From Pseudonocardiales bacterium (lineage in GTDB: Bacteria; Actinomycetota; Actinomycetes; Mycobacteriales; Pseudonocardiaceae): 64,000 nt of DNA. The stretch's first letter is position 1. Every line of letters begins with the position of its first letter. Both the position numbers and the translations under genes were made by a program. The notes beneath the pieces were generated by a model. It made no database searches, was not told the origin of the DNA, and saw nothing but the letters and a program-made list of their open reading frames with translations. The stretch covers positions 62,001-126,000 of the forward strand of contig JAFAWY010000147.1 in assembly GCA_019241525.1 (NCBI GenBank), in the 5' to 3' direction. Of this stretch, positions 57,323 to 64,000 are shown one piece after another.

Positions 57323-58309
57323 ATGAACGAGGCGCTGCACGAAACCGCTCGAACGATGGTGAGCCGGCCGCGCGGCATCCTCGCCGCTGACGAGAGCATC
57401 GGCACTATGTCTTCTCGGCTGGAGAAGGCCGGCGTGGAAGTCAGTGCGGAAAACCGGCGAGCCTATCGCGAGATGCTCGTGACCACGCCGGATCTCTCGC
57501 GCGGAATCAGCGGGATCATCATGTCGGACGAGACTTTCAACCAGAAGATGTCCGACGGGAACACTTTCCCGCTGGCCGTGCACAATCTGGGCATCCTGCC
57601 CGGGATCAAGGTAGACACCGGCGCCAAGCCTCTTGCCCTGTCGCCGGACGAGAAAATCACCGAGGGCCTTGACGGGCTGCGCGAGCGGTTGAAGGATTAC
57701 GTCTCCCGCGGCGCCCGGTTCGCCAAGTGGCGTGCGGTGATCATCATCGGCGACGGCTTGCCGACCCGCAACGCGTTGCACGCCAACGCCCACGCGCTGG
57801 CCCGGTACGCCGCGCTATGCCAGGAAAACTGGTGCGTGCCCATCGTCGAGCCGGAAGTGTTGATGGATGGCGATCACACCATCGAGCGATGCGCCGACGT
57901 CACGCGGGCCACGCTCGAAGAGGTGATGGCGCAGCTGGAACTGGCGGGTGTGGATTTCGCCGGCACCGTGCTCAAGCCCAACATGGTCGTGCCCGGCAAA
58001 AAGTCCGGCCAGCAAGCCAGCCCCGAGGAGGTCGCTGAGGCAACCGTGTCAGTGCTGCGCGCGGCGCTGCCCGACTCGCTGGCGGGGGTGGCATTCCTGT
58101 CCGGCGGGCAGTCACCGGAGGAGGCCACCGCGAACCTGGCCGCCATGCAGAAACACGACACCCCCTGGCCGTTGACCTTCTCCTTCGGGCGCGCCTTGGT
58201 CGACCCGGCGCTCAAGGCATGGCACGGCGAGGCCAGCCTGATCAAGGAAGGTCAGCAGGCATTGTTCAGCCGGGTTGAGCCCAACTCTGCTGTGCTGGTC
58301 AACGCTTAG
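57323..58309 (+). CDS. Class I fructose-bisphosphate aldolase
   Basis: 328 aa. Eukaryote-like class I aldolase: GILAADESIGTMSSRL, IMSDETF, PGIKVDTGAKPL, FAKWRAVI, VPIVEPEVLMDGDH and the Schiff-base Lys218 in GTVLKPNMVVPG, then FLSGGQSPEEAT. It condenses glyceraldehyde-3-phosphate with dihydroxyacetone phosphate, a step of the Calvin cycle and gluconeogenesis. Placement beside cbbR, on the same strand and before phosphoribulokinase, suggests a role in CO2 fixation. GGAGGGAG-like sequence lies about 8 nt before the ATG. Confidence 0.95.
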   Translation: MNEALHETARTMVSRPRGILAADESIGTMSSRLEKAGVEVSAENRRAYREMLVTTPDLSRGISGIIMSDETFNQKMSDGNTFPLAVHNLGILPGIKVDTGAKPLALSPDEKITEGLDGLRERLKDYVSRGARFAKWRAVIIIGDGLPTRNALHANAHALARYAALCQENWCVPIVEPEVLMDGDHTIERCADVTRATLEEVMAQLELAGVDFAGTVLKPNMVVPGKKSGQQASPEEVAEATVSVLRAALPDSLAGVAFLSGGQSPEEATANLAAMQKHDTPWPLTFSFGRALVDPALKAWHGEASLIKEGQQALFSRVEPNSAVLVNA

Positions 58310-58377
58310 CAGCTATCCGCAACGGTGATGTCGCCGAGTTCGCCGTGGGGACTGCTCGGCGGCATCACCCGGGTCCG

Positions 58378-59037
58378 TTAGCGATACAGGCCCTCACGCA
58401 ACGCCGTCGCTACCGCCGCGGCGCGGTCGGCCACGTCCAGCTTGCGATAGATACCCCGCACGTGGCTTTTGACAGTCTCCTCGCCCACCACCAGCTCGGC
58501 GGCGATGGCCCGGTTGGATGCGCCGGCCACCATCAGGGACAGCACCTCGCTCTCCCGCTGGGTCAGGCCTAGCCGTGCGCCGGGCCAAAACTCGCCAGCC
58601 TGCAGGCGGGCAGCCGATGCGCCCGCCCGGGCGGCCAGCCCGGCGTCGATGACGATCGTGCCGGCATATGCCCTCAGCAAATGCTCGACGAGCTCAGGAC
58701 CATCGATCCGTTTGAGCAGGTAGCCGGCGGCGCCGGCCTGCATGGCTTGGAAAAGGTACTGCTCGTCGTCGTACACGGTGAGCAGTACCACCCGGCGCCC
58801 GGGGGCATCCCGGACAAGCTCGCGGCACAGGTCCAACCCGCTTTGCCCGCCCAACCGCACATCGGCCAGCACGATGTCCGGGTTCAACGTGGCTATCACC
58901 TGGCGCGCGGTCGCCGCATCACCGGCTTCGCCGACCACCTGGACCTGCCCGGTAAACCGGCTAAGCATCGCTTTCAAGCCGGTGCGCACCATCTCATGGT
59001 CATCGACCAGCACGACACGAAGCGGCTGGCCATCCAT
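58378..59037 (-). CDS. NarL/FixJ-family response regulator
   Basis: 219 aa. Receiver domain with VDDHE, phospho-accepting Asp59 in IVLADVRLGGQSG, and YLLKR Lys. LuxR-type helix-turn-helix at the end: LTQRESEVLSLMVAGASNRAIA and VKSHVRGIYRKLDVADR. No kinase is adjacent. It is the only gene on the minus strand between aldolase and phosphoribulokinase, so a link to autotrophic growth or to a redox/energy signal is plausible but unproven. Confidence 0.93.
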   Translation of the reverse strand: MDGQPLRVVLVDDHEMVRTGLKAMLSRFTGQVQVVGEAGDAATARQVIATLNPDIVLADVRLGGQSGLDLCRELVRDAPGRRVVLLTVYDDEQYLFQAMQAGAAGYLLKRIDGPELVEHLLRAYAGTIVIDAGLAARAGASAARLQAGEFWPGARLGLTQRESEVLSLMVAGASNRAIAAELVVGEETVKSHVRGIYRKLDVADRAAAVATALREGLYR

Positions 59038-59173
59038 GTGCCGAGTGTAATGAGCCCAGCTGACGTGGTGGGACAGGCGGCCAGATTGCAGGGGGTCCCC
59101 CTGCCAATCCCTCCAGGAGGGGACGCCGGAACGGCATTGGCGCGCTTAGGGTCAGTCACGGTCTGGAACAGAA

Positions 59174-60124
59174 ATGGGGTGTGTCGTGCCCGACAAGTTG
59201 TTGCGAATGGAGCGCGCCGGGTCCAGTGCGTCGCGGCCGGTGATGCTCGCGATCGCCGGTGACAGCGCTGCAGGGAAGACGACCCTGACTAAAGGCCTGG
59301 TGGATGCGCTCGGTGCCCATCGCATCACCTCGCTGTGCGTCGATGATTACCACCGCTATGACCGGGTCGAACGCAAAAGCCTGCCGTTCACCGCGCTGCA
59401 CCCGGATTGCAACTACGTCCAGATCATGGAGCAGCACCTGCAGTTGCTGGCCACCGGCCAGCCGGTACTCAAACCGGTCTACGACCACGACACCGGCAAG
59501 CTCACCAGGCCCGAACTCATCGAGCCCACCGAGTTCGTGATCGTGGAAGGACTGCTGCCGCTGCACACCCGGTTGGCGCGGGCATGCTTCGACATCACCG
59601 TCTACCTTGATCCTCCCGAGCACATCCGCCGCGAATGGAAGGTCAAGCGGGACACCACCAAGCGCGGGTACACGCCCGAGCAGGTGCTGGCCGAACTCGA
59701 CAAGCGAGAGCCCGAGTCCGAGGCATTCATCCGCCCGCAGCGCTCCGCGGCCGATATCGTGGTCCGTTTCGGCCCGATCGAGCAACGCCATGACCCGCCG
59801 GATACGCCGTTGTCGGCAGAGCTGACACTGTGCCCGACGATCCGCCACCCTGACCTGACCCACGTGTTCCGGGAGACCGACCGGCGCGCCATGCACCTGC
59901 GGTTGGCTCGGGACGAGATCGGCAGGCCAGTGGAACAGCTGCACATCCACGGTTATGTACCTCGGGAAGAAAGCCAGCTGCTGGAGAAGGCGATCTGGGC
60001 GGAGCTGGACACCGAGACCGAGCTGCCCTCCTCGCTGGGCCACATCGGTGACAGCGCCCGCAGCGAGCCGCTGGCGATTACTCAGCTGCTACTGCTCTAC
60101 CACATGCTGGATTCAGTCCGCTGA
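59174..60124 (+). CDS. prk: Phosphoribulokinase
   Basis: 316 aa. P-loop LAIAGDSAAGKTTLTKGL, CVDDYHRYDR, and EGLLPLHTRLARACFDITVYLD, with a PRK/uridine-kinase fold. It makes ribulose-1,5-bisphosphate from ribulose-5-phosphate, the partner reaction to RuBisCO. The HPDCNYVQIMEQHLQ block is PRK-like rather than uridine-kinase-like. Start uncertain: ATG at 59174 or GTG at 59186 (VPDKLLRM). It lies 136 bp from the divergent NarL-type gene, so both share an upstream region. Confidence 0.92.
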   Translation: MGCVVPDKLLRMERAGSSASRPVMLAIAGDSAAGKTTLTKGLVDALGAHRITSLCVDDYHRYDRVERKSLPFTALHPDCNYVQIMEQHLQLLATGQPVLKPVYDHDTGKLTRPELIEPTEFVIVEGLLPLHTRLARACFDITVYLDPPEHIRREWKVKRDTTKRGYTPEQVLAELDKREPESEAFIRPQRSAADIVVRFGPIEQRHDPPDTPLSAELTLCPTIRHPDLTHVFRETDRRAMHLRLARDEIGRPVEQLHIHGYVPREESQLLEKAIWAELDTETELPSSLGHIGDSARSEPLAITQLLLLYHMLDSVR

Positions 60125-60373
60125 GCCGCATTCTCGGTATCACCTTGCAATTGTCGTCGAGGTTGGCCGAGTTGTTGACGGCAGTAGCTGATCCATCGCT
60201 GACCGCAGCCGTTCGGTGATGTCCGCACCTGCGTGGTGATCGCGGGATGCGGCCTGCCAACAAATTGTCGGCCACGCTAATCGATGAGTACTGGTGACGC
60301 CCTGGACCTTTGCTCCGTATTAAGTTAGCCTTCCCTAACTTGCTGGCGACTGGACTGCGTGCGGAGTGGCTTT
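60125..60373. promoter_or_regulatory. Upstream region with a 20-bp iron-box-like palindrome
   Basis: No gene. At 60322-60341 AAGTTAG and CTAACTT flank CCTTCC, a perfect palindrome closely resembling the TTAG-GCTAA-type iron boxes bound by IdeR/DmdR regulators in actinobacteria. It lies 32 bp before the proline-rich protein start, as expected for iron-dependent repression. Confidence 0.7.
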
Positions 60374-61069
60374 ATGGAGCGGCGTCGAGCGATCGCATGG
60401 GCAGGTTCGATCGCCCTCATGGGCGGTGTGACCGCGCTCGTGGCCGGCTCGACGCTCGGAGGGTTCGGTCTGGGTATCTCCCGGGCACCCCGGATCGAGG
60501 CGATCGGCCCAGGATCAAAGCCGCAAACTACGCAAGAGGTGCCTACTCCGGGCGCTCCTGGTGCTCCACCCGTACCCGGCAGTCCCGCACCGGATCCGGA
60601 GCCTGCGCGTGGTGAGTCCGTGCCGCTGGCGACGACGAGTACTGTGCTGCGCCCAGTGCCGGATCCTGCGCGAAACATCACGGATTACCCGCGCGAACCT
60701 GCTGCTCACCAGAAGTCACCAAAGATTATTGTGGTTTCGCCGTTGGCTGCAACCGGTCTGCCGGATGTTTCCGTGCCACCACGTGTGGTCGGTAGGCCGG
60801 ATATTCCGGCGAAAAAGAAAAAAGTGCCTGCGCCAACTATTGATAAACGGCCGAACCGTGATAGCTCGATTACCGAAAGGCGGAAGTGGGCGGCTCGGTT
60901 AGTCCGAATCCGGGCCATTCTTGAACACATCCACGGTTTCAAGGCTGGCCGCGCCGAACCGCCCAGGGAACGCGACGTACCTTCTTCCGGCCGGGTGAGG
61001 ACAGCGGAACCCAAGGCCGGGGCTGCCAACCACCTCCCGCGTAGCCGAAACGACGGCCGCGATGGCTGA
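60374..61069 (+). CDS. Secreted or membrane-anchored proline-rich protein
   Basis: 231 aa. MERRRAIAWAGSIALMGGVT-type start: a basic N-terminus and one hydrophobic segment (signal peptide or anchor), then a Pro-rich, low-complexity region (about 45-150; TPGAPGAPPVPGSPAPDPEP) and a basic C-terminal region (RRKWAARLVRIRAILEHIHG). No enzyme domain. GGAG about 8 nt upstream supports the ATG at 60374. It overlaps the reductase gene by 8 bp, so both should be under the iron-box-like site. Role unknown; an outside-facing partner of the reductase is possible. Confidence 0.75.
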   Translation: MERRRAIAWAGSIALMGGVTALVAGSTLGGFGLGISRAPRIEAIGPGSKPQTTQEVPTPGAPGAPPVPGSPAPDPEPARGESVPLATTSTVLRPVPDPARNITDYPREPAAHQKSPKIIVVSPLAATGLPDVSVPPRVVGRPDIPAKKKKVPAPTIDKRPNRDSSITERRKWAARLVRIRAILEHIHGFKAGRAEPPRERDVPSSGRVRTAEPKAGAANHLPRSRNDGRDG

Positions 61070-62729
61070 CACCCAGGTCCGGCCAGCTGGGGCGGCCCGC
61101 GTTTGGGCCGGCGGCATCAGCATCACCACGCTGGTGGTTCTGGTCGTGCTGATGGGTCCCGCGCCGGGCATGGCCGCGCACGGGGTGCTCGGGGATGCCG
61201 CGTGGTGGTACGTCGCACGCGCCTCTGGCCTGGTGGGGTGGTCGTTGCTCGCAGCGTCGGTGGTATTCGGCCTCGTGCTGGCCGTGCGGCTCATCCCGGC
61301 ACCCCGGCGCGCCTGGGTGCAGGGCCTGCACGAGTTCATCGGTGTGCTGGCGGTGGTCTTTACCGCGATCCACGTCGTCTCCGTGCTCGCCGCCGATCGG
61401 TTGCATATCGGGCCGTGGCAAGTGGCTATTCCTTTTACCGGCCCGGATAACCCGGTTGCTCAGGGCTGTGGAGTGCTGGCCTGCTACCTGCTGATCGCGG
61501 TGACCGTGACGTCGTGGGCGCGGGCATCGTTGCCCTGGCGATGGTGGCGCCGCCTGCACCTGCTGACCTTGCCGCTGTTCGCCCTCGCTTGTGTTCACAC
61601 CGCACTGGCCGGTACGGACACCGCCAGCCCGATCGTGCACTGGGCCGGCCTTGTGGTGGGCGCGGCGATCCTGTTCCTGGCCCTACTGCGCCTGCTCACA
61701 CGACGTGTCCCGGCTGATCGGGCGCAGCCGAGGCCGCCGGTGGCGCGCGTGCCGCAACAGCGGCAATCAAGTCCCCTGCTCGCTGGCACCCCGGTGGAGT
61801 CCGGGATGAGCCTGCTTGTCGGGCAGACCACCTGGGAGGCGGACAACATCATGTCGTTGCGCCTGTATTCGCCAGATAGGGCGCCGTTACCGAGCTGGGA
61901 GCCAGGCGCGCATATCGAATTGGTCCTGCCCTCGGGCCGGCGCCGGCAGTATTCCCTGTGCGGCGATCCGGAAGACCGGTACTCGTACCGGATCGCGGTG
62001 TTGCAGGTGCCAGCCGGACGCGGTGGCTCAGTTGAGGTTCACACCAATACCCGGGCCGGTCAGTTGATCACTGTGCAGAGCCCGCATAACAACTTCCCGC
62101 TTGCGCCCAGCGCGGCGTACCTGTTCATCGCCGGCGGGATCGGGATCACCGCCCTGCTCGCGATGGTGGCCCGGCTGGCCAGCACAGGTGGCGAGTGGAA
62201 GCTGGTCTACACCGGCCGCACCGGTGCCGGGATGGCATTCATCGACGAGGTCAGCACGCTGGGACCCGATCGGGTCGACGTGATATGCAGCGACGAGCGC
62301 GGCCGGGCAGATCTGGATCGGATCATCGGTTCGGCCACCGACGGTACCGCGGTTTACTGCTGCGGTCCGGGACGGTTGATCAAGGCGGTGCGGGAGCGGG
62401 TCGCCGGCCGGCCGGACCTGACCCTGCACACCGAGCTTTTCGCCGGTGGTGGCCATAGTGGTGGCGCCTCGTTCGACGTCGAGCTGCGGCGCACCGGGCG
62501 CACCGTCAGGGTCCGCGGTGACCGCACTGTTCTGCAAGCGGTCCGTGAGGTCCTTCCCACCGTGGCGGCGAGTTGCGAGCAGGGTGTCTGCGGTGCTTGC
62601 CGCACCACGGTGCTGGCTGGCGAACCCGATCATCGCGACGAGTTGCTCACCAACGCTGAGCGCGCCGCCGGTGCGATGCTGATTTGCGTCTCGCGCGCCT
62701 ACAGCGAGCGCCTAGTCCTGGATCTGTGA
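61062..62729 (+). CDS. Ferric-reductase-like membrane protein fused to FAD/NAD and 2Fe-2S domains
   Basis: 555 aa. Residues about 15-215: membrane haem domain with paired His in [18 protein letters not shown] and [19 protein letters not shown]. Residues about 245-455: FAD and NAD(P)H module ([43 protein letters not shown]) of the phthalate-dioxygenase-reductase type. Residues about 465-555: plant-type ferredoxin with [15 protein letters not shown] and LICVSRA. Electrons would run from NADH through FAD and 2Fe-2S to haem. The start overlaps the proline-rich gene; the 3' end overlaps the convergent ATPase gene by 18 bp. Confidence 0.92.
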   Translation: MADTQVRPAGAARVWAGGISITTLVVLVVLMGPAPGMAAHGVLGDAAWWYVARASGLVGWSLLAASVVFGLVLAVRLIPAPRRAWVQGLHEFIGVLAVVFTAIHVVSVLAADRLHIGPWQVAIPFTGPDNPVAQGCGVLACYLLIAVTVTSWARASLPWRWWRRLHLLTLPLFALACVHTALAGTDTASPIVHWAGLVVGAAILFLALLRLLTRRVPADRAQPRPPVARVPQQRQSSPLLAGTPVESGMSLLVGQTTWEADNIMSLRLYSPDRAPLPSWEPGAHIELVLPSGRRRQYSLCGDPEDRYSYRIAVLQVPAGRGGSVEVHTNTRAGQLITVQSPHNNFPLAPSAAYLFIAGGIGITALLAMVARLASTGGEWKLVYTGRTGAGMAFIDEVSTLGPDRVDVICSDERGRADLDRIIGSATDGTAVYCCGPGRLIKAVRERVAGRPDLTLHTELFAGGGHSGGASFDVELRRTGRTVRVRGDRTVLQAVREVLPTVAASCEQGVCGACRTTVLAGEPDHRDELLTNAERAAGAMLICVSRAYSERLVLDL

Positions 62730-63905
62730 CTGGAGCCAGTACCCGCCGATGGCGGGTTGTGGCTTGCATAGCAGGTGGCCGATCTGGCGCAGTGCCGGCA
62801 GGTCGTGGACGTCGGCAGCCAGCGCCGGCACGGTGACCACCGCGACGGCCGGATGCGCCCGGCAAAACCGGGCTAGTAGCCGGCGTTCCCTGGCAGCCAG
62901 CGCGACCCGGTCGGCGTGCAGCCGCAGCACTGCCGCAGCCAGTGGCGCGTTACCGGAGCGCTGCAGGGTTTCGGCCGCTGTCTCGGCCCGGGCAGCCGGC
63001 AGGTCGGCGAGCACCGGGTGCGTCCGGTTGAGCACCAGCCCGGCCAGCGGCATCGATTCGATGGCCAACCGATCCACGAAGTAAGCCGCTTCGCGGACCG
63101 CATCGGCTTCCGGGGTGGCGACCACCACGAATGCGGTGCCGGGCGCGCGCAGCAGCTCGTAGGTGGCTGTGGCGCGCTCCCGGAACCCGCCGAACATGGT
63201 GTCGAGAGCCTGCACGAATGCCGAGGCGTCGGCCAGCATCTGCCCGCCGAGGATGGTCGAGATAGCTCTGCTGAACAGCCCGAAGCTGGCCCCTACCAGC
63301 CGCCGCACCCCCCAGCTACCGGCCCGCGCCGGTGCTGACAGCAGGCGGATCATCCGCCCGTCCAGGAATGACGACAGCCGTTGTGGGGCGTCCAGGAAAT
63401 CCAGTGCGGAGCGCGAAGGTGGGGTATCCACCACAATGAGATCCCACTGATCAGCCGATACCAGCTGCCCCAGCTTCTCCATCGCCATGTACTCCTGAGT
63501 CCCGGAGAAGGATGAGGAAATGGCTTGGTAGAAGGGGTTAGCCATGATCTGGGCGGCCCGCTCGGGGCTGGCGTGCGCCTGCACCATCTCATCGAAGGTG
63601 CGCCGCATGTCCAGCATCATCGCGTGCAACGCCCCACCAGCCAGGTCGATCTGCGCGGTGGGCATGACCCGGCGCGGATTGTTGGTCAGCTCGCGCAGGC
63701 CCATCGACTGGGCCAGCCGGCGAGCCGGGTCGATGGTGAGCACGACTACCGATCGACCCTGCTCCGCGGCCCGCAGCGCAAGTGCGGCAGCCGTCGTCGT
63801 CTTGCCCACCCCGCCCGCGCCGCAACACACCACCACCCGCGTGGTGCGGTCGGTCAGCAGCTCGTCGATGTTGAACGAGGGCGGCGCGCTGGTGTCGAGG
63901 CTCAC
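62712..63905 (-). CDS. ArsA/GET3-family ATPase
   Basis: 397 aa. Deviant Walker [53 protein letters not shown] for switch II, and LVLNRTHP for the adenine site. It has one ATPase half and no clear arsenite Cys set, so it is not a simple arsenite pump subunit. The pair with the gene upstream matches Rv3679-Rv3680 of M. tuberculosis, where the two form a complex. The GTG overlaps the stop of the upstream gene. Confidence 0.92.
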   Translation of the reverse strand: MSLDTSAPPSFNIDELLTDRTTRVVVCCGAGGVGKTTTAAALALRAAEQGRSVVVLTIDPARRLAQSMGLRELTNNPRRVMPTAQIDLAGGALHAMMLDMRRTFDEMVQAHASPERAAQIMANPFYQAISSSFSGTQEYMAMEKLGQLVSADQWDLIVVDTPPSRSALDFLDAPQRLSSFLDGRMIRLLSAPARAGSWGVRRLVGASFGLFSRAISTILGGQMLADASAFVQALDTMFGGFRERATATYELLRAPGTAFVVVATPEADAVREAAYFVDRLAIESMPLAGLVLNRTHPVLADLPAARAETAAETLQRSGNAPLAAAVLRLHADRVALAARERRLLARFCRAHPAVAVVTVPALAADVHDLPALRQIGHLLCKPQPAIGGYWLQSQIQD

Positions 63906-64000
63906 CGCACTCCTTGCGAGTGCAGCACGTCGGACAGCTCGTAGATCCCCCCGAGATCCACTCCGTCACCGCCGATGTCGGTGAGGTCAGGTAGTTCGAT
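63902..64000 (-). CDS. C-terminal end of the partner ArsA-type ATPase (cut by window edge)
   Basis: 33 codons to a TGA at 63902-63904 read [20 protein letters not shown] and [10 protein letters not shown]. Too short to prove the family alone, but the 4-bp overlap with the next gene and the known paired order (Rv3679-Rv3680) make it the C-terminus of the first ATPase. Confidence 0.6.
   Translation of the reverse strand: MELPDLTDIGGDGVDLGGIYELSDVLHSQGVR

Overview
The window is high-GC DNA from an actinobacterium. Many gene pairs match neighbours that I recall from Mycobacterium tuberculosis: carbonic anhydrase-mutY-MhuD-like, pheA-phosphoglycerate mutase with a SEC-C protein, the DUF3817/LprD-like pair, holin-like-ephE, the accD1-accA1-fadE19 set and the paired ArsA-type ATPases. 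An SsgA-like sporulation/cell-division protein and a red-type RuBisCO cluster are not mycobacterial. A filamentous or sporulating, facultatively autotrophic member of the Pseudonocardiales or a related order fits best. This is inference from gene content; no rRNA or tRNA is present to settle it.

Layout. 1-3.3 kb: MhuD-like monooxygenase (partial), mutY and carbonic anhydrase on the minus strand, then a small hypothetical and a DUF899 protein. 3.3-9.8 kb: phosphatase, pheA, an uncharacterised actinobacterial protein, two small membrane proteins, a CPBP protease, and a rhodanese-DUF4328-SEC-C operon. 9.8-18.7 kb: a long minus-strand block with a LytS-type histidine kinase, an SppA-like peptidase, a LytTR regulator, and two sodium:solute symporters each preceded by a small membrane protein. 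The last symporter is fused to a seven-repeat YVTN beta-propeller. 18.7-24.5 kb: hypothetical, Fpg/Nei glycosylase, RNHCP protein, DUF4142 protein, ferric-reductase-like flavoprotein and an OmpR-type regulator with a degenerate receiver. 24.7-37.7 kb: GT2-GtrA fusion, acyl-CoA dehydrogenase, SsgA-like protein, LOG-family and VOC proteins, a sulfonate-type ABC transporter, holin-like/EphE pair, F420-type LLM oxidoreductase, SDR remnant, 2OG-Fe(II) oxygenase and an animal-type haem peroxidase.

37.8-42.7 kb: accD1-accA1-fadE19, a probable leucine-catabolic 3-methylcrotonyl-CoA carboxylase operon. 42.8-44.6 kb: a PD-(D/E)XK-like protein overlapping an EEP-fold protein, bracketed by near-identical hairpin terminators. 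44.7-50.7 kb: gltBD. 51-53.2 kb: TenA-like protein, a degenerate Nudix protein, xthA. 53.2-60.1 kb: cbbX-cbbS-cbbL, divergent cbbR, class I aldolase, an opposite-strand NarL-type regulator and phosphoribulokinase. 60.3-62.7 kb: an iron-box-like palindrome ahead of a secreted proline-rich protein and a ferric-reductase/FAD/2Fe-2S fusion. 62.7-64 kb: two ArsA-family ATPases, the second cut by the window end.

The most unusual items are the symporter-propeller fusion with its two-component block, the iron-box reductase unit, the repeated hairpin family, a two-copy palindromic element, a 56-bp palindrome in a divergent promoter region, and the in-frame tandem repeat at the start of accA1. No CRISPR array, intact insertion sequence, prophage or RNA gene was seen.
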